Assembly: GCA_949752745.1 (NCBI GenBank)
Contig: OX457033.1
Span: 42,158,245-42,222,244, forward strand
From: Protula sp. h YS-2021
Taxonomy: Eukaryota > Annelida > Polychaeta > Sabellida > Serpulidae
Length of the DNA stretch: 64,000 bases
Reading direction: 5' to 3'
How positions within the stretch are numbered: position 1 is the first letter of the stretch; each line of letters opens with the position of its first letter. Shown one piece after another: positions 50,941-58,736 of the stretch. The notes under the pieces are model-generated. The model searched no databases. It was given only the letters and a program-made list of their open reading frames with translations, and had not been told where the DNA came from. A program made the translations under genes and the position numbers.

Positions 50941-52117
50941 CCCAAAGGGTCGAAAGTAAGACTAAAATCGCTCTATCTCTAAGCGTTTTCGAGATAATGG
51001 TCAACTTCCAGTTTTAGACCTTGACCATGACGGAAGAGGTCAAGGTCATCGAGGTACCTCTTTTTGCGTCTTTTAGGCAAAAGGGGTCCTAAATAAGCTC
51101 AGAATCGCTCTATCTCTAGCCGTTTTCGAGATAATGGTCACTCCCGGTTTTAGACCTTGACCATGATGGAGGAAGTCAAAGTAACTGAGTTGCATCTTTT
51201 AGGCCCAAAAGACCGAAAATAAGCTCAACATCGCTCTATCTCTAACCGCCTTCGAGATATGGTCAACTTCTGGTTATTGACCTTGGCCGTGACGGAGGAA
51301 GTCAAGGTCACCGAAGTACCTCTTATTTTGCACCTTTTAGACCCAATGGGTCGAAAATAAGCTCAAAATCGCTCTGTCTGTAACCGTTTTCTAGATAATG
51401 GTCAACTTCTGGTTATTGACCTTGATCATGACAGAGGAGGACAAGGTCACCAAGATACCTCTTAAACAACCTCTTTTAGGCCCAAAGGGTCGAAAATAAG
51501 CTCAAAGTCGCTCTTTCTCTAAGCGTTTTCGAGATAATGGTCAACTTCCAGTTTTTGACCTTGACCATGACGGAGGCCCAAAGGATCGAAAAAAATCTCT
51601 AACTGTTTGCGAGATAATGGTTAACTTACGGTTTTTTAGCCTTGACCATGACGGAGGAGGTCAAGGGCACCGATATACCTCTTAAACTATTTTAGGCCCA
51701 ATAGTTCGAAAATCAGCTCAAAATCGCTCTATCTCTTTTTGGCTTTGATTATGTAGCGTCTTTTATGCCCAAAGGTTGGAAAGAAAGATTACAATTGCTC
51801 TATCTCTAAGCCTTTTTGAGATAATGGTCAACTTCCAGTTTTTGACCTTGACCATGACGGAGGAGGTCAAGGTCATCGAGGTACCTCTTAAACAACCTCT
51901 TTTAGGCCTAATAAGTCGAAAACAAGCTTAAACTCGCTCTAACTATATCTGTTTTCGAGATAAAGTTCAACTTCCGGTTTTTGGCCTTGACCATGACGGA
52001 GGAAGTCAAGGTCACCAAAGTACCTCTTACATTGCGTCTTTTAGGCCCAAAGGGTCGAAAGTAAGACTAAAATCTCTAAGCGTTTTGGAGATAATGGTCA
52101 ACTTCCAGTTTTTGACT
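50941..52117. repeat. Diverged satellite monomers, right boundary of the array
   Basis: The HOR2 order breaks at about 50941. Degenerate subunits continue until GATAATGGTCAACTTCCAG near 52092-52110, after which no satellite similarity is visible. Several subunits here are internally deleted (for example 51560-51600 and 51720-51790). No gene is seen. Confidence 0.9.
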
Positions 52118-53895
52118 GACAAAAACAAAACAAAAACGGAAGGAATAAATGACCAGAATTCTTTGCAAAGCATACTCATTTGCAAACTATGTTTGCAAGT
52201 GGGAATAACATATGAAGGCAGTTCCCAATTTTCGCTTTCACATTCTCCCTCTCCTTCTCTCCTCTGTCTCTTCTACCTCTTTCCCTCTCTTTCTCCCTCT
52301 CTTTCTTTGTCTCTATCTCTATCTCTCTCCCCTATATTCTCTCTTTTCCCATCTCTCTGTTGTACCCTCTCTCTCCCTTTTGATAATATACAGATAAAGA
52401 CACTGTAGATCATATTCAGATAAAAAACCTGATTTCTTAATCGCTTTTGCAGATCTGTCTTAAAGCAATTGTTTAATCCACAAACAATATCTGTACTTAT
52501 ATTCCTGTCTGTTAAATGCCAGCCTTTGTGGCTAAAATATCATTGAAAATTTCATTCTACACTATAACGTCGTTCTGTAGCCGAATGGATGTTGACTGAC
52601 TGGTTTCGATTTCGGCTTGTTACTACATTACACTAGTGCAAGTGTACCATTTTATACTTAAACAAGTATCCATTCAAGCACCGCACAAGAAAAGTTGGTG
52701 TTTATTTTAGATAAGCTTTAACCTTGTCATTGCACATTAAATAAAGCAGATCTTAGCAATTTGAATTAGATTTAAGGACCATAATAAAGTTAGGACAGGA
52801 AATAGATAGGAACTAAAGATTTTAAAATAAAAAAATCTTTATTGTAGAAACGAAAAAAAGAAACACCAACTTCATTGTGGACTAAGCAATATGAACAATA
52901 CACATTTCGCTGTGGGTAGATAGTGTTTTCCAAGTCCAGCGAACAGTCAAGAATGTCAAGAAAAGACCAGCAGAAGAAATCAAATCAAAGAAGAAATCAG
53001 CGGATCAGCAGAAGAAATCATAGAATTTTGGTCTATGTTCTATATAAGCTGCTGGCAATGGTGAACAAACATTATATAAATAGAAAAGGAAAGTATAAAC
53101 AATATATTACAGGCTCGATTGTTGCCATTAAATTCAATTTTTACTATGCTCTGTTGTTGGAATTAAAGCTGTCATAACACATTCTAAGCACTCTTCATAG
53201 CCGATACAGTTGAATTCCTTCATCAAGACCATTACTCAGAACCCACGCAGCTGTTCTTCATCGCTATCAGTCTTTGTTATTTTTGTTAAAAGTTGCTAAC
53301 GTAATTTAAAGCTTTTCTAGGGTTGTAAAACTTGCAAAGGTATTTATCGTATTTGCAGGTAGGGAAATGCCATGAAAATACGACGGCGTCTTCGATTCTT
53401 GTCCATCCAGTGTCATTTATTACATGTCCTAATGTATAGTTAAAACATCAAAAGTCTCTTCTGGGATAACACTAAAAGTGTTTAAATAAAAATGGCATTT
53501 ACTAGTGGATTATTTGTTCAGTTCAAACAAGGTCAATAGCTCTACGCTTTATAGCGCGGAAAGCGAGGCCCTGAATATACATTGGAAAAATGATTTTTGT
53601 TAGAAAAGTCGAAGTTTCTTTAAAGAAGAATTCGACATTTCTTTGACACTATGGCCGCCCTTATTATGTAACTTGCGCTGCAGTCAAAAAATATATTAGC
53701 ATATAACTGAAGTCAATTTTTATATAATTTTTTTCCAAAGACAGGGCTAAATTCAGAAGTTTACATAATAATTTTAGCCATTTTCTCCAAAAATAATTTA
53801 TCATGGCTGACATTTTAGTTAGTTATAATATGACAATGTTCTGTTTAATTTTGAACACAACGACAATTTTGCAAAGACGTCGCTCGAAAGAAGTT
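52118..53895. other. Non-repetitive AT-rich DNA, no supported gene
   Basis: AT-rich sequence without the satellite. It holds the pyrimidine-rich tract listed separately and a lysine/arginine-rich open frame (52923-53177) that begins with GTG, has no recognisable domain and is probably chance. A purine-rich stretch at 52960-53030 repeats AGCAGAAGAAATCA. I see no RNA gene and no splice-supported exon. Confidence 0.7.
52237..52380. repeat. CT-rich low-complexity tract
   Basis: Imperfect TCTC/CCCTCT run of about 140 bp. Overlapping open frames here encode only Ser/Leu/Pro low-complexity peptide and are rejected as genes. Confidence 0.9.
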
Positions 53896-54028
53896 GTAGG
53901 GTTAGTTAGGGTTAGGGTCAGGGTTAGGGTTATATGAAAGGTAGCGGAGACATCCAGTTGAGGTAGCGGAGACATCCGACCAGGCTGTCTCCGCTACCTC
54001 GAGGCTAGGGTTAGGGTTAGGGTTAGGA
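53896..54028. repeat. Interstitial TTAGGG repeats flanking a hairpin
   Basis: Short TTAGGG-type runs on the plus strand at about 53896-53932 and 54005-54028, with variants GTTAGTTAGGG and GGTCAGGG. TTAGGG is the common metazoan telomere repeat. The runs are far too short to be a functional telomere and look like interstitial or subtelomeric remnants. Confidence 0.9.
53960..54000. repeat. Perfect 15-bp inverted repeat (hairpin)
   Basis: GAGGTAGCGGAGACA at 53960-53974 pairs with TGTCTCCGCTACCTC at 53986-54000 across an 11-base loop. A direct copy of the left arm (GGTAGCGGAGACATCC) lies just upstream at about 53940. The structure sits between two TTAGGG runs. Confidence 0.95.
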
Positions 54029-54240
54029 TAATAGAGTGGATACGAACCAAAAACTGCCCATCTCAGAGAAGAGATGGGAGGTTGGTCTTGCATATAAGTA
54101 AATATGCAAATATGGCAGCCATAAACAAATCATTAGTAAATTGGTCACATGTTCAAAAAATTAGGTCAGGTACCCAAATAGGTCAAGGGTACCCGAAGAA
54201 GTACCCAGTCCCTAACCCGATGGAAGCAGGGCAGGGGTAC
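54012..54240. repeat. Subtelomere-like module, copy 1
   Basis: About 230 bp homologous to 62764-62990. Shared landmarks in order: TTAGGGTTAGG, AATAG-GTGGATA, TGCCCATC, TTGGTCTTG, ATATAAGTAAATATGCAAAT, GCCATAAA, AATTAGGTC, GGTCAAGGGTAC and GGGGTACCC. It contains a hairpin, CCCATCTC (54057-54064) with GAGATGGG (54071-54078). Divergence by eye is roughly 20-25%. Confidence 0.85.
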
Positions 54241-54375
54241 CCTGTGCCTTAACCCGATACCCTAACCCGATACCCTAACCCGATACCCTAACCCCATACC
54301 CTAACCCAATACCCTAATCCGATACATTAACGCAATACCCTACCCCGATACCCTAACCCATACCCCTAACTCAAC
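54241..54375. repeat. 13-bp tandem repeat CCCTAACCCGATA
   Basis: About nine copies of a 13-bp C-rich unit related to CCCTAA, with variants CCCCATA, CCCAATA and ATCCGATA. It is oriented opposite to the TTAGGG runs 200 bp upstream. Confidence 0.92.
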
Positions 54376-55365
54376 CCAAACCTATTAAAAATATTCTAAG
54401 TCCATCACAAGACACCCTTGACCCAACCCAACCCAACCCTGACCCAACCCAACTCTGACCCAACCCAACCTTACAGAAAAATATTCTAAGTCCAACAGAA
54501 GACAACCTTAACCAAACCCAACCCAACCCAACCCTGACCCAACCCTAACCCAACCTAACCCAACCCAACCCTGACCAAACCCAACCCTGACCCAACCCAA
54601 CCCCTAAACCAACCCAACCCTAACCCAACCAAACCCTGCCCCAACCCAACCCTGACCCAACCCAACCCTGACCCAACCCAAACTTACAGAAAAATATTCT
54701 CAGTCCAGCAGAAGCAAACCTTAACCCAACCCAACCTAACCCAACCCTGACCCAACCCTAACCCAACCTAACCCAACCCAACCCTGACCAAACCCAACCC
54801 TGACCCAACCCAACCCCTAACCCAACCCAACCCTAACCCAACCAAACCCTGACCCAACCCAACCCTGACCCAACCCAACCCTGACCCAACCCAATCTTAC
54901 AGAAAAAATATTCTCAGTCCAGCAGAAGCAAACCTTAACCCAACCCAACCTAACCCAACCCCTGACCCAACCCTAACCCAACCCTAAACAACTCAACCCT
55001 GACCCAAACCAACCCAACCCTAACCCAACCCCTAACCCAACCCAACCCTAACCCAACCAAACCCTGACCCAACCCCTGACCCAACCCTAACCCAACCCTA
55101 AACAACTCAACCCTGACCCAAACCAATCTTACAGAAAAATATTCTAATAAGTCCAGCAGAAGCAAACCTTGACCCAACCCAACCGAGCCCAACCCTGACC
55201 CTAACCCAACCACACCCTGACCGAACCCAACCCTGACCCAACCCAACCCTGACCCAAGCCCTGACCCAGCCCAACCCTGACCCAACCCTGACCAAACCCA
55301 ACCCTGACCCAACCGTGAGCCAACCAAACCGTGACCTAATCCTGACCCAACCCAACCCTTAAAAG
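54376..55365. repeat. CCCAACCCTGACCC telomere-like array with recurring 45-bp spacer
   Basis: About 1 kb of CCCAA/CCCTGA/CCCTAA variants; the minus strand reads GGGTTGGGTCAGGG and is G-quadruplex-prone. A ~45-bp AT-richer spacer (CTTACAGAAAAATATTCT, then AAGTCCAGCAGAAG, then CAAACCTTAACCC) recurs at about 54471, 54682, 54896 and 55127, with a degenerate copy near 54381 and a partial one near 55357. That gives ~211-231-bp units. The long minus-strand open frames here are translations of the repeat, not genes. Confidence 0.93.
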
Positions 55366-55445
55366 AATATTGCAAGTTTCCACCTGGGTGTGTTGCACTT
55401 TAGCATCACCACTACTTTGTGTGCCCATATTCCTCTAAAATGTAG

Positions 55446-55685
55446 TCAGATCAGTCGGAATTCAAATATGCCCAAAGTCTAGAACAAAACGAACATTATC
55501 AAACCATTTTAGAAGACTTTAATTACTTTGTTGATGAAAAACATTACGAGTATTCAAAGGCACTAAAGGCGGCTATAAGAAGAAACGATGCATTCTTTGA
55601 AGAGCTTCTAGATGAGGAGGAGGAAGATGAAAGCAGCGACGAAGAAAGTGATATGGATGACAGTGAAGCAGATGAAGAAAAATAG
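55446..55685 (+). CDS. Probable terminal exon of an unrecognised gene, acidic C-terminus
   Basis: A 79-codon frame opens immediately after a TAG at 55443 and ends with TAG at 55683-55685. It has no ATG until near its end, so it is best read as the last exon of a spliced gene. The preceding sequence (TTTGTGTGCCCATATTCCTCTAAAATGTAG) contains a pyrimidine-biased stretch ending in AG. The peptide is non-repetitive at first (begins SDQSEFKYAQSLEQN, then EDFNYFVDEKHYEY and KALKAAIRRND). It ends in a strongly acidic tail (DEEEEDESSDEESDMDDSE) of the kind common in nuclear or nucleolar proteins. AATAAA follows 21 bases after the stop. I do not recognise the family. Upstream exons would lie beyond the CCCAACCC array or be missing, so it may be a gene fragment. 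Confidence 0.45.
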   Translation, partial: SDQSEFKYAQSLEQNEHYQTILEDFNYFVDEKHYEYSKALKAAIRRNDAFFEELLDEEEEDESSDEESDMDDSEADEEK

Positions 55686-55706
55686 ACTTATTTGACTAAA
55701 CTTTAT

Positions 55707-55824
55707 AATAAAGACCTTGTAAATCAACAAATATTGTAATATTGTTATAGATTTAAGCTGTATGTATTTAAGTGTATTTAAGTGTAATTAAGTGTATTTA
55801 AGTGTATTTAAGTGTATTAATAAA
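55707..55824 (+). terminator. Two AATAAA signals with a 10-bp tandem repeat between them
   Basis: AATAAA occurs at 55707-55712 and 55819-55824. The second is followed by T/GT-rich TGTCTTGTTTTTTC, a good downstream element. Between them lies a 10-bp tandem repeat TATTTAAGTG, about 5.5 copies at 55765-55820. This fits the 3' end of the exon at 55446-55685. Confidence 0.6.
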
Positions 55825-55854
55825 CCTATTCATTATATGTCTTGTTTTTTCTTT

Positions 55855-55995
55855 GCTTGAACTACAACTTGTTGAACAACAACTGGCTAAAGAGCATGTG
55901 GTTGAACAACTTGAACATGTTGTTGAACATGTTGAACAACAGCTTATTGAACAATTGTTGTACAATTGCTAAACAACTTGTTGAACAATAGTTTG
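55855..55995. repeat. Imperfect TTGAACAAC repeats
   Basis: About ten imperfect copies of GTTGAACAAC, with inverted forms such as CAACTTGTTG and GAACATGTTGTTGAACATGTTG. Forward and inverted copies can pair. No coding potential was recognised. Confidence 0.75.
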
Positions 55996-56082
55996 ACGTA
56001 AAAATAATTCAAACACATGTTTGAATGGTGGACGCACGCCATTCCAACAACCACCTATATAAATTACTGTAAACTAAGACAT

Positions 56083-56410
56083 CAAACTGAATCCAACGGT
56101 GAAATTTTCATGCAAATCCGTCAACTATAGCGGAAGTTATCCCACTTTTTCACTTTTTACAAAATTAAAAATGGTAGTATATATGCACACAGCCAGCTGC
56201 GCAAATAGCCTATAACTACTTAAGGTTAGAACTAGATATAAAACTGAATCAAACAATGAAAGTTTCAAACAAATCCGTCAATCATAAGTTATTCCACTTT
56301 TAACTTACCATTTTAAGGTGAATTAATGATACATACAGCCAGCTGCGCAACCAGTCCAAACTAGATATAAAACTGAATCAAACAGAGAAATTTTCATGCA
56401 AATCGGTCAA
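56083..56410. repeat. Three diverged tandem copies of a ~130-160-bp unit
   Basis: The block AAACTGAATC-AAC-GAAA-TTTCA--CAAATC-GTCAA recurs at about 56083, 56241 and 56369. The linking sequence ACAGCCAGCTGCGCAA and ACTAGATATAAAACTGAATC is also repeated. The copies are noncoding. Confidence 0.8.
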
Positions 56411-56654
56411 GTATAACACTTAGGGTCACACTGCAACTCCAAGCAGCTAGACACTGCTGCCTCAGAAAAACAAAAAGCCTGACACCGCTGTCTACGTTGT
56501 TGATGACGAAGTCTGATTACGCAGTCTGATTACACTGATGACGAAATGCTGCTGATGATGATTGCAGGTTGTATGACGCCATTTTCTTTCTAAGTAAACA
56601 CTGCATTTCAAACGAAAAAAAAGAAACATGGAGTACAAAGAGTAAAATAAGCAA

Positions 56655-57055
56655 AACATTTTATCATGGTGTTGGTATGTATGCATGAGAGTGTGGGGAA
56701 AAAAGTTGCTATCAGAAGGTTGAAATACCTATGCGACTTATGAAATGCTCAGTCGTGGTGTGTGTGTGTGTGGAGAGAGAATGTGGGGTAAAAAAAATTG
56801 CTATCAGAAGGTTGAAATACCTATGTGGCTTTTGAAATGCGCAGTCGTGGTGTGTGGAGAGAGAGTGTGAGGGGAAAAAAGTTGCCATCAGAAGGTTGAA
56901 ATACCTATGTGGCTTATGAAATGAAATGCTCAGTCGTGATGTTGGTGTGTGTGGAGAGAGAGTGTGGGGGAAAAAGATGCCATCAGAAGGTTGAAATACC
57001 TATGTGGCTTAAAATGCTCAGTCGTGCTGTTGGTGTGTGTGGAGAGAGTGGGAAA
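56655..57055. repeat. Four tandem copies of an 84-95-bp unit
   Basis: The core ATCAGAAGGTTGAAATACCT recurs with GAAGG at 56715, 56807, 56891 and 56986. Each copy is followed by ATGTGGCTTATGAAATGC, CAGTCGTG, GTGTGTGTGG and AGAGAGAGTGTGGGG. An open frame in the third and fourth copies is a translation of the repeat. Confidence 0.92.
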
Positions 57056-57080
57056 AAATCATCACAATCTGGACCACCTC

Positions 57081-57290
57081 TGACGTCACTATGACGTCAC
57101 TTCCGGTCCAGACGTCACTTCCGGTCCAGACGTCACTTCCGGTCCAGACGTCACTTCCGGTCCAGACGTCACTTCCTGGCGTAGAACTGTTGTTTACTGT
57201 TGTTTACTTCGTTGCCATGACAACACCTATGACGCCTCTTCCGGTCCAGACGGCACTTCCGCTATGACGTCACTTCTGGTCCAGACAGTA
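57081..57290. repeat. 18-bp minisatellite carrying CRE-like and ETS-like motifs
   Basis: The unit GACGTCACTTCCGGTCCA starts at 57093, 57111, 57129, 57147 and 57165; looser copies lie at 57232-57290. Each unit reads CACTTCCGGT, whose complement ACCGGAAGTG matches the ETS/GABP consensus, and GACGTCAC, a CRE-like core. Full TGACGTCA palindromes lie at 57081-57088, 57092-57099 and 57265-57272. The array is about 1.5 kb upstream of the nucleotidyltransferase gene. A regulatory role is inference. Confidence 0.9.
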
Positions 57291-57638
57291 TAACGTCATC
57301 AAGTGCGGTAGAACTCTTATTTCTATACTACTAGTGAGACATAATGAGTATTCAAAATTCCCCAATTAAGGGGGTCCGCCGCCTCAAGTTGTATGCAATG
57401 CTTGAGTGTAAATAATATTTATTATCTATTATTACTTTTACTTACTTTAATTTGTTCGCTTCTGTCGTTTCTAGTACGTAGTTGTTTTAGTTCACGGAAG
57501 GTATACTTTCGTTTTTCACCTTGAGCTTATACGACTCTATTTCTACACTACAGCGGAATGTGCGTGTTTATTCAAATTTATATTTATTTATACACATAAT
57601 AATGGCGACATAATTTTACTTTTAATACTTAGGGATAC

Positions 57639-57642
<4 letters not shown>
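57291..57642. other. Noncoding stretch, nothing recognised
   Basis: AT-rich DNA between the minisatellite and the AT microsatellite. I see no open frame of note, no RNA gene and no clear repeat. Confidence 0.6.

Positions 57643-57702
<60 letters not shown>
57643..57702. repeat. (AT)n microsatellite
   Basis: About 30 uninterrupted AT dinucleotides. Such tracts are length-polymorphic and can extrude cruciforms. Confidence 0.97.
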
Positions 57703-57706
<4 letters not shown>

Positions 57707-58736
57707 TTTCTGAGAAGAGAAATTGAGGAAAGATATGGTTTCAGTACTTATTTTGAAGTAAAGTAACACATGCGTACCTTGAAAATATATACAGCCTTTT
57801 CAAAATGAGAACAAGGACTAAATAAATGTCGATTGCCTTATCAGTTTATATTTGAATAATTTAAAAAAAATGGATGTAAAAGATCATTTTGAAAACTACA
57901 TATGAAGGACAAATAAATAAATAAAGTTTTGTGATTTTCAAGATGATTTGATTGAATTAGGATGATTAAATAATTCATTTTAAAGACGTATGTTCAATTT
58001 TTCACGCAAACGCCATGCTTTCTAAATGACAGTATAGCGGAGTAGTGTGGTTTATTTGCTCCCTTTAAAATGGCGACAATAAGGAGGTCGATTTTATTTT
58101 ACAATGTATTCGAGAATACCATGTTTTTGACCAGAATATCAAAGTACACTGCAGCGAACAACTTATCACAGTGTTTCTGAATTCACTATTTGCCCAGCCA
58201 CAAGCTAATAGCTGCCCATGGTTCTGTTTGCATCAATAAGTGACGTCATTTGTAGTGCATGCTATTCTTATTCATACAAGTCTGCTGTGCAAAAGCATAT
58301 GAAAGTACAGTTGCTTCCTCATTGATACATGTATATCAGTTACACCATTTGAATGTTTAAACAAAATAAACACTCACATGAATGGATATACACACTTATT
58401 CTACAAGTACACAATCTTCATATAAGTTACTACAGATGACTACAAGAAAGTGTTATATAATGTTATAATATTCATAATTTGATATTACAATAGAGTATTG
58501 TCACTGACACCTACAAAAACATCCACAAGATAGGAAAAACATATATTAGATACATAAAGATCCACTCAGGAAGTGATCAAAGAAAGAGAAAGATGAAAAA
58601 AGGAAAAAAAAAACATGATACAATCATAAAGATGCTAGCTCAAAAAGCTGAGTACAGAACCAGCTACAAAAGAGCATATTGACATATTTTTTTCACGTAA
58701 TACCTTTACTCATAAGTTTTGCAATCCTTTATCAAT
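57703..58736 (+). promoter_or_regulatory. 5' flank of the Mab-21/cGAS-like gene, with a CRE palindrome
   Basis: About 1 kb of AT-rich noncoding DNA. A perfect CRE palindrome TGACGTCA lies at 58241-58248, about 490 bp before the ATG. A tract TTTTTTTCACG...TACTCATAAG ending at 58716 could be a 3' splice site, so a 5' UTR intron is possible. No convincing TATA box or start site can be assigned from sequence alone. Confidence 0.4.

Noticed and set aside
1..52117. CRISPR-like array
   Set aside because: Repeat units are head-to-tail satellite subunits without short repeats and unique spacers; the DNA is eukaryotic.
52085..52408. 107- and 61-codon frames over the CT-rich tract
   Set aside because: Ser/Leu/Pro low complexity from (CT)n; one starts inside satellite sequence.
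52578..52613. Pol III A-box-like TAGCCGAATGG and B-box-like GGTTTCGATTTC
   Set aside because: Start-to-start spacing of about 24 bases is too short for a tRNA or intact SINE head, and the B box has an extra base. The GCCGAA/TTCGGC pairing may be chance.
52923..53177. 84-codon basic frame
   Set aside because: Starts at GTG, AT-rich lysine-biased composition, no recognisable domain and no splice context.
54950..55375. 141-codon Gly/Val/Leu-rich frame on the minus strand
   Set aside because: Translation of the GGGTTGGGTCAGGG repeat; two overlapping frames are open at once.
58719..58736. Upstream TTG as start of the nucleotidyltransferase
   Set aside because: The ATG at 58737 has a good context and yields an acylation signal; a TTG start is unlikely in an animal gene.
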